Shown: one piece after another, positions 1 to 13,400 of the stretch
Layout of the letters: every line of letters begins with the position of its first letter
Position numbering within the stretch: position 1 is the stretch's first letter
Assembly (NCBI GenBank): GCA_026261815.1
Contig: JAMPIT010000300.1
Location: 62,001 to 126,000, forward strand
Direction: 5' to 3'
Length of the DNA stretch: 64,000 nt
Source of the DNA: Monarcha castaneiventris obscurior
Taxonomy: Eukaryota > Chordata > Aves > Passeriformes > Monarchidae
Made by a program: the position numbers and the translations under genes
The notes under the pieces: generated by a model
The model's database searches: none
What the model saw: the letters and a program-made list of their open reading frames with translations, nothing else
What the model was told of the DNA's origin: nothing

Positions 1-3000
1 ACAATGAGTACTTGCTGCTGTCCTTTGGGCACCATCTCTATTGCAGAATGCTTTGCTCCTGCCCCTTCTGTTCCTCGTGGCTGGCCTGTTACAGGGAGGT
101 GTTTGTTCAGAGAGTGCTTAACCCTCCCAAGGAATCCGTCTGACTTTGCTGGGATGCTGAAACTTCAAGGGAGTCTGGTTTGACCTCACATGCTACTGAA
201 CTGTTTGTTCTTGTGATGTCACATGAATTAAATTTATTCAGTGTTTGCAGGTGACCTGTTCCACATCAGGTTGCCCTGTGTAACAGGGGGTTCTTGCTGG
301 AAATCTGAGTCAGATTACATAAATAATGTCTAAATGTGTAGTCAAATGGAAGTGATGTGAATTTGCAAACTCTGAACTCCTTTTTGACTCTCATGTAAAG
401 AGCAGTTCAGGTGATAGAAGGGGACAAAGGGAAAAGAAATAAAGAAGTGCTGTCTTCTAGTTGCTCAGAACTGCTTATTCAGTTCTTTTAAGCTGATCAT
501 CCCTAAGGGTTGTTTTTGCATTAGGGCATAAGAAAAACTCACTGGCTATGAGATAAAACCAATTTAGTAAGTATTGTCATTTTATTTCCAGGACTCTCTA
601 ATGCTTCTAGAGAACCACTAAGCTGTGAAATGAGCACAGCTGTTTGGATCTTCAGAGAGCCCTGCAAAGTTATTAGCTCTCCCTTCCTAATTGAAACATA
701 TTCATAGTGTAGTACATTGTCATATTTAATGGGCTTCATAAAAAAGAGCTGTGGCTCTTGAACAAGGAACAGTTACATACTGAAAATTATATGCGTCAGG
801 AGCACAGGGTACTAGATGGTGGCAGGCCTACATCAAGCACAGGCAAACTTTAAGACTGGCTGCTTCCTTTTAAGTAGCTGCATTACCAAAAAATTTGCTG
901 GATTTGCTGTTAACTCACCAATTTCATGAGGGTTGAGAGTGTCCTCGGGATGTTTTTACACAGATACTTTACCATGAATTTTGAATGGTTTGTTTAGCTT
1001 CCAACTTCACAACGTAGTGGCTGTGCAGTTCTGATGGCTCCCTGAGTGGAAGGTAGCTGTTCTGTGATGAGCCTCCCCTATGCATGCCACACCTGCAGTA
1101 AAGCATAATGCTATTACTCCCCTTCAAAGTTACTGAGAACTCTCTAACTACTGTGTCTTGAAACTGAAGTTAAAGAGGATTATTAACTGCTGCATCGAAC
1201 TGTCTGTGGGCACACACTGCTTTCAAAGAAAAGGGGCATGGTTTTCAGTCAGCGAGTAAGTGCATATGCTCTTTCTCAGTCTGGGTCTTGTACGTGTAAT
1301 CAGTTCTTAATAACCTCATTTCAGGTAGAGGAGCCCTCAATATTAAAAAAAGAAAAATCTAACCACCACCACAAAAAACCCCAACCCACAAAATCCATAA
1401 AACCAAACAAACTCACAACACAAAGTGAACTTAGAATTGTGGATTTAGAAGTATTACACAACACTATTGTTTATCCTTGCTTTATTAGATGGGCACAAGG
1501 CGATAACTGCCTTTGCCTAGCAAGGGAGAGGTGATCAGTCGACTGGTTTTGGAGAGTTTATGTCCTTTGCTCTGCCCAGTTTGTAGTCAGAAGTACATGG
1601 GAGACATATTGCTCCTAGACCATGTCCTCTTCCACCTTAATCCTTTTATCTGCCACTGTGACTTGTGCTATCTCACTGTTACATGCTGAGCTGTATGGAC
1701 AGTAGCAGACAAACCTAAATAACAAATTTTCAGCACAGTCAGAAATTGGGGTTGTCTGATTTTGTCTGAGGGTATGTCTCAGTCATGTAATATGTATTGT
1801 GTTACACGATGCTTATGAGAAATTGCCTGGACCTGTGATTTTACTACAGGGACTGATACAATTGAGTATGAAATAGAGCACAGAGCTCATGCTGGGAGAC
1901 ACAAGCATTGCCAGATAAGGAGGGCAAGAGCTTATCCAGGATAGGATGGAGGGATGACAGTGATGTTGTTAATGGTCTCAGCTGTCATTGGGGATGTTGA
2001 TTTCTGCAGTGAAATAGCTAAATTTGACTGTCTGTACTTTGTTCAGTGTTTGTACTGTATCTGAAAGAAGAGCTTTCACCTCTTCATCTATAGAATGGGA
2101 ACAGTATTTTCTTTCTTACTATCTTAAGGCAAAATACATTAATGAAATGTAATTTTGTAATGGAAAGCACTTGATACATTAGCTGAGGATAACTTTGTAT
2201 GTAGTCTGGTCAATGAAAGGAAATTTTTTCCCCCTTGATTGGATAGTTTGCCAAGCTGACAAAACGCAGGTAGAATAGAGGAGAAATCTAAAGAAGCTTT
2301 CGCAAAATAGGATATTTAGACACGACAGTCTGTGATGTTAAGCCTAGGGGAATGTTATTTTTGAACAAGTAAGTAGAATTGCGTAGTACTCTATAGCAGA
2401 AGAGATCAGAGACCTGTTGTTGTGACTTTTTAATTTTTTGAAATGAGATAGAGCTCCTGTATTTCTGTCAAACAAACCCCAGGTCACAGTATGGGTATGT
2501 GCAGTCCAGCAGGTTTTATGTATGTAAACCCTACTGCATATGCAACTTGCAGATGAGTATCTTAAATTAAGCAATTCTAGCATGTTCTGTATGATGCAAT
2601 TTACTGCCTCAGTTCTGTTCAAACAGTCTGGTTATGGCAGGATATAGAAATGATAAAACTTTTTTCTTTACTGCCTTCAGGAAAAACCTAGGTGTTATTG
2701 CGAGTCTTGGTATTGATAACTTGACTACGAGGCATACACCATAGATGTTATTTTGTTGTTGCTTATCAAATAATGATAACAATAATATTTCACAATAATA
2801 TAATATATCATAATAATGATAATGGAAAGTTGGGGCAGTCAGTATGGTTCATGTGAACTGCCTGTTGAAATTCCGCAGCTGCTTGCTCTGATTCCCGATG
2901 CCATTGATCCCTTTGCTGGAAAATCTGCTACCCGATGTGCAGCTGTTGTTACCATGAGCAAGGTGCTTCCTACCTCTTTGTCCATGCTCATGCCGTGGGC

Positions 3001-3061
3001 ACCTTCTACTGCTTCCACACCTTTACTGTTCTCCAGTATTGGAAAAGGGGGATTGAGAGGG
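1..3061. other. non-coding stretch, no gene seen
   Basis: No reading frame here has recognisable protein content, and no splice-bounded exon stands out. Two low-complexity patches are visible. Around 1345-1425 the plus strand is almost free of G (A/C-rich), and around 2750-2822 there is an AT-rich patch of ATAATA-like units. The open frame at 2816-3073 has no family resemblance that I can name. Confidence 0.5.
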
Positions 3062-3740
3062 TGTGGCAGGTGAGAGTGGGAGGTTCATGTAATTGAAACT
3101 GCGGGAAAAACAAAAACTCTCCAACATTTTTTAGTGTTAGAGAATTAAGGCATTACTTTATTCTGGCCAGGATGTGCAACAGAAATAATTTCATTCACAC
3201 ATTGCCTGAGTTGTGCAGAGAAAATCCTTCCATCACACATGGTTCTTTACTAGATTTTTCACATACTTATACAGACAAAACCAGATAAATTAATTGGTTC
3301 AATGTTTATTGGTCGAAAGTTACACAGTTCTCAGTATTTGGTTTCCTACTGGTTATTGATCCCTTCTTCTTCGTTGTTAATCAGGTCCTCATTCTTCATT
3401 CTCTTATCAATCTTTTCCCAGACAAGGTGTCTCCTACACACCAGGAAGGACTTTTGGGCATTGAAGTTCATTAATGATCGCTTATCTCTTGTGCATCCCC
3501 TGGCAGCTCCCAGTCCATTGAGATGTTAAGCTCATCAGGCCTTGCCCAGGGAACAGAGTTTTTTGAAAAAAGCTTCCATTCCCTTTCCCCTGGGTGAAGA
3601 CAAACAAAACCCCTGACTAAAGCTGGTGAAAAAATTTCAGTTCTATAATTTCCAACATTCAGACAAAGCTTATTAAAGAAACCCCGCTGTTGAGCCATGA
3701 GGTGCAGAAAGGACTTCCTTGCTTTCAAAACACGTTTTTA
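3062..3740 (-). mobile_element. probable LTR fragment, minus strand
   Basis: Read on the minus strand, this stretch ends near 3062 in ...CCTGCCACA. It carries an AATAAA polyadenylation signal (TTTATT on the plus strand near 3158) about 100 bases before that end, as a U3-R-U5 layout would. The plus-strand text around 3150-3180 resembles the R region of another LTR-like stretch in this window near 17560. No target-site duplication was found and the left end of U3 is uncertain, so both limits are approximate. The class is inferred, not shown. Confidence 0.4.
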
Positions 3741-6265
3741 GAGAGGAGTCTAGGTGCGGCTGAATTCAGTCTTAGCCTCAGACTGTCAATGGTTTAAATA
3801 ACTTTGTTTTGCAGTATTAAAGATAGCAAATCAGATATGTTTATATAAAAGGAATTATTTATTATGACAAATGCTTAGACAAAGGATCTTAATCAGAATT
3901 ATTTACTACACAGTTTAAAATCTAAAACTACTTGCTGTATATAGTGTACTGCACTATATTAAAACAATTATATGTGTTTTATGCATGGAAAGGAGAAGAA
4001 ATAAGACGTCCTTTCACTTCACTGGGTTTGGGTTGCAGAAAATTGAGTGCTAAGTTGCCCCCATGCTGCTGGGGATAGCCTATATCACTGCTCCCCACAG
4101 GCAGTTCTGGTTTGATGCCACTTTCTGTGGTGACAAAGAAAGAACAAACCTGGATACCAGACACCAAGAAACATTAATGCCCATTTGCTGTTTTTGCAGA
4201 CCTAGTATTTTCTGGGACCTTTTTGGTTTACTAACCCCCACCAGCAGCCTGAAGCATTCCTTTCAGCTACTTCACTGCTTGTTTCTGATAGGGTAGTGTT
4301 CAATAGTTCAGGAATTAGCATTTCTGTTTATAACAGTCGTCTATTGATCCGAATCCTCTCAACACATAACGCTGAGTTCACCCTTTCAATGCTTTTGACT
4401 TCTCAGATTGTCAGAGGGGTAACAGTCTTGTGATTCCCTCATAGATCTGCTGCTGCAGTTCCTAGATGTGTTTTGGCCCTCAATAAAGAATTGTCAAGGA
4501 ATAAAAGTGGCTCTGAGTATTTTTTCCCTATCAGTTTTCAGTTGAGAAGTTCAAGTCTGGTAGGATACATACCAAACCTCTTCCATGCTCTACATTGTGT
4601 TCAAAATTTAATATGGGAAATGTAGATTACTTTGTCATTAGCTGTCAGCTACATATGCTGCTCTAGGGCCAGTGGACATTCAGCTACTAATTGCAGCTTG
4701 TTTTGTTGTTCAGCTCAATTGTTTCTGCTGTTTCCAATAAAACAAATCTGCTGAAAGCAAATTGTATCCTCATTAGGACTAATTGATAGTTGCCTTCTTT
4801 TAAAATAACTTCATGTGAGGCTTTTTGTAGAGCAATACACTGAAATTTTATTCAGCTGCAGACTTCATGTCAAACATTTTGCAAAGAGAGACAGATGCCA
4901 TATAGAAATAGTTCTGCAAACCCTAGCACTTTCTTTGTGTTTTATGCTTTTCCAAATGTTACTTTTGTTCTTTATTCAGACTAGCAAAACCTATGATGTC
5001 TGTCAGGTAGGATCCTGCTGCCCAGGAAATCAGGGGAAGTAGGAGTGAAAACAATCATGTCTTAATACTGGTTCTTATAACCTATTTCCAGAGGAAGTTC
5101 TGGTCCAGGACTCCTTTGGCGATAAGGCTTATGATGACATTTATCTATCTGTACAGCTTGCTGAAATGTTATCCTGTTGAAAGCCATGAAAATAGCTTAA
5201 GTTAACTGAGAGCAGAGACAGTGGGGGATCAGTTAGCTTTGCTCTGTTCTTTCAGGTCATACAAGATCTTCAGTTTTTCATCACTATTGCTTTCTTTAAA
5301 GTTCAATTAAAGCCCGTAAGACAAAAATAAATTGTGATCCAAATATGGTACTGGCAGTTCCCATCTTCTAACAGTCACGGTGCAGAGGCTAGAGGAGGCC
5401 TGTATGAGTGAGACTGGAAGGGACACAGCTGTCAAGTGAGGCTGCTTGTTTGTGGTCAGGCAGTCTGGCATTGGCAAGTCTCCTGAGGAACACTGTAATT
5501 CCCGCAGCTTCCCCAGCCGCAGGTCATTTGTTGCACTTTGTCTCATCTCTGTGTCATTCCTTGGGGCAGCAGCAAGGATGCAGATCCCACAGTCAATTCT
5601 ATTGGCTGCTGTTTTGAGAGCAGTGGGAGATGCTACCCTGTGCACAAAGCAGTTCTCTTCTGTTTGTAAAACAGCAATACTGGTTTGCCTTCATTTAGAA
5701 TTTTTTCTCTTGATCCAAAGTTTTATCTAATTTCAGATCAAATTAGGTCTACCCACTCTATCAGAAAGTGTACTCGGTGCATAGGACTAAGAGGGCTTTT
5801 TTTTTCTTTGTTTGCATCTAGACTAATATATTTGTTTATCCATTATTGTTAAGTATCTGCTGTGGACCAAGCACTCAAAGTCACAGGGCAGGATGTAGAA
5901 CTTCTAGGGGAATTTGAACTTGTCCTGATGGTTGTTTTTCATCTGATCTTTGCAATTAGATCATATGTCTGAATAAAACAGAAATAACAGCAATGAGAAA
6001 TTTTGTTTGCTGTGTCCTTTCTCCTGGCACGAGGTAACACATTCATCTGCACACAGGTCCTTGGAAAGCCTTAACAGTGCAGCATTAAGATACTGCCAGC
6101 TGCTTTGTTCTTCCTGATATTTCTTGCAGTGGCTTGTGTAAAAAGACTCTTCCTGAGCATGAAGACAGCTTGGCAATGGGGGCAGATGAGATGCCGGGAT
6201 GAGCAGTCCTGCTCTTCAAAAACTGGAAAGTAGCTGTGTTCAGTCTTCTCTTTGTGCTTCCCAGG
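3741..6265. other. non-coding stretch, no gene seen
   Basis: Nothing recognisable was found. Open frames are short, overlap one another on both strands and lack conserved motifs. The last five bases, CCAGG (6261-6265), are the left target-site duplication of the solo LTR that follows. Confidence 0.5.
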
Positions 6266-7228
6266 TGTTGGGGTTTAGGAGTTACCCTGTTTTTCTCTTA
6301 AAGAATTTTCCCCATACTTGTTGCCAGGGGACAAACCGCTGTGTGCTTAAAGGAAAACAAAAGAGCTGGCCACAGGGGCGGGGTCCAACGAGCCACCCTT
6401 TTGTCACCTGGGGGTTGGGACACCCGGGGGGCTGGCTGGTGTTCTCAGCGTTTGGTGCGGGAGCTGCCTGCCAGTGGTGTGGACGGTTTTTGTCAGCACT
6501 GCAAGCTTCTGCTTTCGGCTGCTTGGTTTCTACGGGAGAACCCCCCAGGATTCCCAAGTCTGCCTTTCCCTGCCCAGCTGGGAGCTGGGCCGCTGCCGCT
6601 CTGCCCCTGCTGCTGCTCGGAGCTGTCGCTACATTGTAGCCCCATAAGCTCTGCTGGCTGAGACCTGTCGAGCTTTCCTGCTGCAGCACCGGAGTTTGAT
6701 ACATCTCGCCTGCCGCCCGGGATCTGTGCTTGCCTCTGCCGTTCCAGCCTGCTGTTCCCGAGGGTCTGGCCGGACAGCGGGATCAGCTGCCCAGGGGTTT
6801 GTGAGGCTTTTCGTCCATCCCTTCCCGGGAGCCCAGGATGCCATTGCCGTGTGCTCCCCGAGCTCGCTCCGGGGCGCCCCCTGCAGCCGCGGGGGAACCA
6901 TCGCACCCGCCCTGCTCACCGGGAGCCGCCAGCGCCCCTGCCGGCCATGAGCGGAACTGCACCCAAGGGAAAGGGCCCGGCAGCCGAGAAGGCCGGCACT
7001 GGGTTTGTGCTGCTGTTTGCTATTACTGCCACAGTTATCGTTGTTTGTTTGTGTTGTTATACATATATATATATTAGTAAAGAACTGTTATTCCTATCCC
7101 TCATATCTTTGCCTGAAAGCCCCCTTTTTTTCAAATTTATAATAATTCAGAGGGAAGAGGGTTGCATTTTCCATTTCAGGGGAGGCTTCTGCCTTTCTTG
7201 TCTGACACCTGTCTTTCAAACCAAGACA
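6266..7228 (+). mobile_element. solo LTR, family A, copy 1
   Basis: This 963-bp element begins TGTTGGGG and ends CCAAGACA, and it is flanked on both sides by the 5-bp sequence CCAGG (6261-6265 and 7229-7233). That shows a retroviral-type integration followed by LTR-LTR recombination. The centre is GC-rich with a GC box (GGGGCGGGG near 6374). Further on come a TATA-like run (about 7058-7075) and an AGTAAA polyadenylation-like signal just before the GAACTGTTATTCC segment. A second copy, inverted, lies at 24239-25170. Five-base duplications suit ERVL or gammaretrovirus-like elements more than betaretrovirus-like ones, but the class is not proven. Overlapping open frames inside (for example 6851-7327) are products of the GC-rich LTR and not host genes. 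Confidence 0.9.
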
Positions 7229-10200
7229 CCAGGGACTAAGGGAATTGGGATTAAGTGTGGATTTCAGAGTGCTGTTTGGCATGGGGTGTCCATGTTTCAT
7301 CTGCATCTAGCAAGGACTTCCTGCTAAGGGAAAGTTAAGCAAGTCAGGCATGGTTTACTTGCAGTGCTGATATAATCTGTACATAGATCAGTCAAGGGTA
7401 TAATTCATGTCTTAAAAAGGCATGCAGGATTTTGTGTGCCCTTGGAAAGAGGTGGAAATCATGAAGATACTTCCGCATGGAATCCTTGCCATGGACGGGC
7501 ACAATACCCTGTGGCTTTGTCCATGCGGGCAGCCACACAGTCATCACTTAGAATCTGTACCTTTACAGAGAGCAAAACAAGAACAGGTTTTGGTCTTGTG
7601 GCTTCTTCTTCTTTTAATTCCTGAAGCAAGTGGGTACTCGATTTTGAAGTTGATAGTTTGCAGCTCAAGAGAAAGCATAGTTTGTAAAACTAATGACTCA
7701 AGGAAAAAGTACAAGGGAAATGTCAGTTTAAGGAGTGGGTGGAATGAAGAAAAAAGGCAAAGTCAAGCTTTTCCTTCTTATTCTGGTATCTTTATAACTG
7801 AAGTGTATGTTCCAAACATTGCTGAAGGGTGCTTAAGCCAAATTTCTCCCTGTGTCTTATTTACTGTTTCTCAGAAACACATGAATCACCCTGAATGAGA
7901 GAAAAGGATATTGCATCAAGCTTGTGGGTTGATGCTGAGCATCAGGATTTAGGCAAACAAAATTATTTCTGTGATTGTTCCCCACTGCGCTAATTCCAGG
8001 ATGTGCTTCTGGTTTTGGTCCCAACTCCACTGTGACTTTGGAGATGCCATGATTAGGGCTATGAAAAGGCTTTTTCAGTTTCACAGCTGTACCCAGGGTT
8101 GTCAGATGTGGAATAATTTTTAGATTGGAGTAAACATGTAATTTTTGTATTTTATCTGCCAAATATAATGCTGGAAAGAAATTTCTTCTTTTAAAAGGAA
8201 ATATCCCTTTGTTTCAGCATAAAGGGTTTTACTGTGGACTTGTATAAAACAAATGATAGAAATGAAGTGAACCATTTGGAAAGGGTGATTGCCAAATATT
8301 TCAGGGATTTGACAGCATACATTTAGGAGGTGGAAAGATACAAGTGCAATGAGAGATACTTCTGAGTGCCTGAACCCTCCTCTCATACCTTTTAGAAAAG
8401 CCAAGAGCCAAAGTTTGTTAAACAGGCAGGTGGGAGACTGTGATCTCTGTATGTCTTTAGTTACTGAATGTGCTTTTGTATGAAGAAGTCAGTCTTTGTC
8501 AGAACAGGGACTGGGACTCAAGAATTTCTTTTCCCAGGCTGGTGCTGTGAATGCAGGTATTGGTGCAAAATAGAGCTGAGTCAGGGTGAGGTACCCCCAA
8601 CTTCTTGACATGTCTCTTCAGGTTATTCCTAATGCTCAATGGGCTGTTCCAGCTAGAACTTTGTACTGAATTCGACTTAAATGTGATTTTAGAAAACCGA
8701 AGTTATATTTTGTGGAGAGGCCAGTAGTTCCAGGAAAAAATTTCTTGGATGTGACATTGCCAACTGTGGGAAAATGACTGGGGACTCTGTGGACTGGGAA
8801 TACAATTAGAGAAAACTGGAGAGTTATATTAGCATCTTAACAGGAATTATAACAGTCCAGAAATTATAGGGTAAATCACATTTGCTGCTCCCTGGATGGA
8901 ATGCAGTTGGCATGACTTGAAACATATTCCAGGATGATTCCCCATCCACACGCTCCTGCTGAGGGGGATGGAATGTAGGGTGGGGCAGAGCAGAGACACC
9001 GTGGCCAGACTGTGTGGGAATCCTTGCAGGGAAGGGAACTTGATGGTACTTTGCAGCTGATAAACCTAATACCAGGGAAGATGATATCCTGCTGCCAAGC
9101 CAGCAACTGTGGTGAAATCCCTCTCCTTAGATTAACTTGCTTCATTAAAACCTAATAATAATATTAATGCACCCCTCCATCCCAAAGTTCCCTGCCCCTG
9201 AGGTACAGTCACCCCTCACTGGGCACATGCTCTGTGTTCTTTCTGACTGTATCTGTAAAAGCAAGAGAATTTTCCACCCATCTGTAACAAAGGTGTGTCT
9301 GTCTGACTCAAGTCACTCAAGCTCTACCTAAATACAAAGAAATAATATAAAAATCAGATGAGAATGGGGAAAAAGTTAGGGAAGACTCCATCATAACTGC
9401 TGGGATCAGTCGAGGGGCTGAACCTGTCTTCTCCCCCACTGGGATGCCTGTTGGGTGAGAATCATACTTTATGCTTGCTGAACATTTTATTTGGAATTAG
9501 GGCTTGCCTGTATATTCCTTCAACCATATTTTTGCAGTCAGACACTATCACTGACAATTTTCAAGCCTTAACCTGTCACAATTTCATATTAATAATGAGT
9601 GTTATTCTGTAAACTGTCAGTGTGAATCCTTCCTGGGCGCTGGCAGTCACTGGCAGCAGGGAACACACTCCAAAAAAGAGGAAGACCTGCTGAGGGCTCT
9701 ACATTGTGCTGTTGGTGTTTCCCTGACTAAGTCAGTCGAACACTCCCTGATCTAGCAGGGCAGCTCAGTGAAGGGTTCCCCTAAGGCGATGCTGACAGAC
9801 TAGTTGGGCACAAGGGTCGCAGCTTTCCTGGGGCACTGACAGACAAATTAAACACCGAAGGCCGAGTAAAACTCCCCACACTAAGGGTCAAAGAAACCTC
9901 TTCATTTTCACGTGATGCTGACCAAGTTATTACTGCTACAATTACACAGAATGAGACATGAATTGTCACTTCAACTCTAGTATCTCTGTTGGGAAACAAA
10001 TTTTCTGACATCTGCAACTGAGACATGAATGCAAGAGCTCTCAAACTAGCAAATCTGGAATTTGTACATTCCTAAAGTATCGCCACTTTTATGATGCGGA
10101 GAAATAAGTGACATCTATTTTCAGGATATGGTAAGCAAAAGTACTAGACAGCTCCCTGGTAGCATATTCTGTCCGGTAAATATTTGAAGACTATTTCGCC

Positions 10201-10366
10201 CAGCAGGCAGAAGCTGAACAGAACAATTGTTTGCTCTGCTGTTTTATTTCTTCACAGTCTGTGTAGAAATTTGCTTCAGTTTGAACTTTTTTCCCCCCTT
10301 GTTTTAAACAGACTGTCAGGAAAACATGAATGAGTGATGTAAATAGAAAACTCATGAAACAGCTGG
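7229..10366. other. non-coding stretch, no gene seen
   Basis: No conserved protein, RNA gene or mobile element was recognised. The first five bases are the right target duplication of the preceding solo LTR. The longest frame (7422-7898) has no recognisable domain. Confidence 0.5.
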
Positions 10367-10443
10367 TTTCTAGATTTAAATACCTTCTAGATTTAAATAC
10401 CACACTATAAAAAGGGGCCCTTTTTGTAGTGTGGTATTTAAAT
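10367..10443. repeat. near-perfect palindrome with adjoining 17-bp tandem repeat
   Basis: Bases 10391-10443 form an inverted repeat. The left arm starts ATTTAAATACCACACTA and the right arm ends in its reverse complement. The arms are about 26 bp with one mismatch (T against C) and meet at GGGGCCC with almost no spacer. Immediately upstream, the 17-bp unit at 10367-10383 is repeated at 10384-10400 with one mismatch, so the left arm lies partly in a tandem array. No terminal repeats of a known transposon are seen. A fold-back or templated inversion during replication is the simplest reading, and a hairpin RNA is the alternative. Confidence 0.85.
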
Positions 10444-13400
10444 GCTGCCAAACTTGGGCAGGAATGCAAGCCGTTGAAGAAGCAGTAGCGCTGGCAGAAG
10501 TGACGCATGCAGTGTGCACAGCCTGCACAATAAGGCTGCCCAAGGGGGTTTGCTTAAGCTGTAGAACAGAGCCACAGCTTTTGGGTGCCATCTACGTATT
10601 TCACCAAGAAGAGTTTCAACCTTACTGGTCGTTAGGGTCTGGGTGACCGTTGCCTCTCTCCAGCCTGTGTCCTGGGTGTCTGCACCTGGGAGCCCGGTGA
10701 CAGCTCAAGGTGTTTGGCCTCCTTCCCATAGCTGGATGCTGCAAGCACTACTGTGCTGCTGCTGAAACACCAGTATTAAACCAATAGGCTTAAGTCCTCC
10801 GTTGTGACAGCAGATGCTTTAACCACTGATTTAACCAGTCACATTATGTGCTCATTCACCTTGTGCTTTACAACATCTTCATGTTTATGGAAAGCAGAGG
10901 CCCTTTGAGAAGAAGCTAAAATAATTTTAAAATTTTACATTTATTTGTGATGTCTCTGTACAGCTGGAATATAAGCCTGGTAAGCTTGGTGCAGTTGAGT
11001 TCCCCCATAGGCCCTATCACAGTGTGAAACCAGGCAAGCAGCAGCTTGAGTGACAGACTTCTCTTGGTTTCATCATTTTTGCCTCTCATGTTTGGGCTGG
11101 ATGGTATCTAACTTGAAAGTTCGGTTTTTATTTTGTCTGGAGTGTTCCTATCCTTGTGCTTTGTGGATTTTCTGATTCATCATGGGGCCAAGCCTTGCCC
11201 TGTGTGGGAGCACTACTGCGGCACCTCACCTCTACCTACTTGTCCGTCTTCTTGAGTTAGTAAGGAGATTTTGTTTGGGGATCACTTCTCCTCTGTCAAA
11301 TTCAGTTGAAACTGGCCAGGTTAGGCAAGAGATCTGAGATGAGTTTCTGCAATTGCATGAAGCTTTTTCTTTAAGAAGTAATGCCAAAACACTCTGAAGC
11401 TGTGCTTTTCTTTCCAAGCTACTCTAAGTAGCATTTACTACAGGCTTAAGTTAAATTATCGCTTTCAAGCATTAGCAGCCACATTGCTTACATAGTGATG
11501 GCTTTCCCAGCTGCAGTGAGAACAGAAACGTAATGATCCAAAGAGGAGGATGGCTGTGCAGGAATGGTGGCTCAGCTCCCTGAGCCCCCATCATCGGGAC
11601 AAGAGCCCTTGGAACTGGAGCTGGGCTTGCTTGACTGGCTTAGCCTTGCTCTAGTGCTCTTGAAGAAGTAGTTTGGTTAACCAGTGCCAAAAGAGTGAAG
11701 GTCCCAGCAAGCCCTAAAAAGACTGCGTGTCTCCTGGAGCAGTCTTGCCTGAACTTTTGAATACAGTGCCTACTTTGGAAGTTGGCAGAGACCACTTTTA
11801 CTCTTGGTTTGGCTGTGGGAATTCTCCCAGTTCATCCTAAGCTCCTGCCTTGATTTCCTGTAAGGATCAGCTCACCTCACCCTCTTGAGAGGAACAGTTT
11901 TTAATAGCAAGTGGTGTCTATAGGTTCTAATAGCAAGTAGACCAGAGATCTAGACCATAGGGATTTGAGGATTTTAAGCCTTTTGTCACTGTTTCTTAGG
12001 AATTACACCCTGTTCTAGCAAGAACAGAATTTTCAGGAATTTGAGATAAATGTGGTTTCACCTAATCCAAAGTATTCACCCTATTTCTTATGGAAAGTGC
12101 TTGCAAGATACTCCCTTGTTGCTGTTTGCCCACTGCATTTGTATCACAGGAGCTTTTAGGCCTGAAGCTGCTGTTCTGACAGCCTCTCTGGAGAGGACAA
12201 GAGCTCTCTGGAGACAGGAACATAGCAAAGTGCTGGAGCGATACTAACGAGAGTGTGGAAGTACTTTCCAGGTTCTTAAAACAGCTACACCTCAAGACTT
12301 TACATAGATATTTCTGAGTAGGTAGTGATTTTTTCATTGGTTGGTTTTTTGTTTGGTTCAGATTTTTTCTTCTTGTGAATTATTGTGGAGTTGCATTTTT
12401 TAACACATCTGCTAAAGAAATTCACTGTTCTTCTGAAGAGATGATAGCTTAACCACTGCGAGCTGTCGCCAAGTGTAGTCTATAAGAAAAGTGTTTATTA
12501 TAATGAATGGATTTTATATTTAATACAGCCTTGAGGAAATTCTCTTCATTTTGTATAATTCTAAAACTTATAATAATGTATTGGTGCAGAAAAAAGTGGT
12601 AATTATTAATCTGCTAAAATAGTGTATCTTCTCAGCCACACAAGGTGATTTCAATATTTGTGCAGCAATGGCATTTGGTTCTGGCTGGATACCCATCTTC
12701 CAGCAAAGGGGAGCAGCTGAGACTCTGGCACTTTTGGAAGTAAGAGTGGCTTTATTTTGTAAGCTACCATTATTTTTATTTACTTATTTTATCTAATCTG
12801 CATGGCAATTAATCTATGGAGAGGACTAGAACTAGTAAATAAAATAAACAAAAAAAAAAAAAATCACACTTTCTTCATTCTGTTTGGCCTGATTCTGCTG
12901 TTACTTGCATTTGATGTCCGTATGTCTACTCTGGGCTTGGACAAAATCACAACTGCAGTGAGTCAAGATTATAGTTGAGAAGGCACTTCCCATATCCCAG
13001 CTTCTCACTCTTTGATCTGCACACAGCTAAAACAACTTTCCAAAACGTTGTTTTATCAACAGCTGACTTTACAAGAAGCTGTACTTTCTCCTTGGACTAA
13101 GACTGGATAGGAAAAGAATTATATTTTCAGAGGCTGAAAGAGTTTAATGCTTCATGCTCAGAGAGACAGTGAAACTCCTGGTCAGTAACGCCAGGGTTAT
13201 TATCAGCACACTGTGACTTCTTTGTGTGCTAAACAGTATAATTCCCTTTTCACATACCTCAGGAAGGCCTTGGTAGGTGAGTGCAACACTGTGCTCTTTT
13301 AGGGTGATGCTAGACTGTCAGTCTAAGACCAGGCAGGTTTGGCTGGCCTCGGCCATTGGACGGATGGCAGCAGGAATTATCCAGCACAGTCATGCAATTA

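Noticed and set aside
2816..3073. 85-codon frame with protein-like composition
   Set aside because: No family could be named, no splice structure is visible, and it ends at the edge of an LTR-like stretch. It may be repeat-derived.
6199..7327. Cluster of overlapping open frames of 70-158 codons on both strands
   Set aside because: They fall in the GC-rich body of a solo LTR, which has few stop codons by composition. None resembles a known protein.
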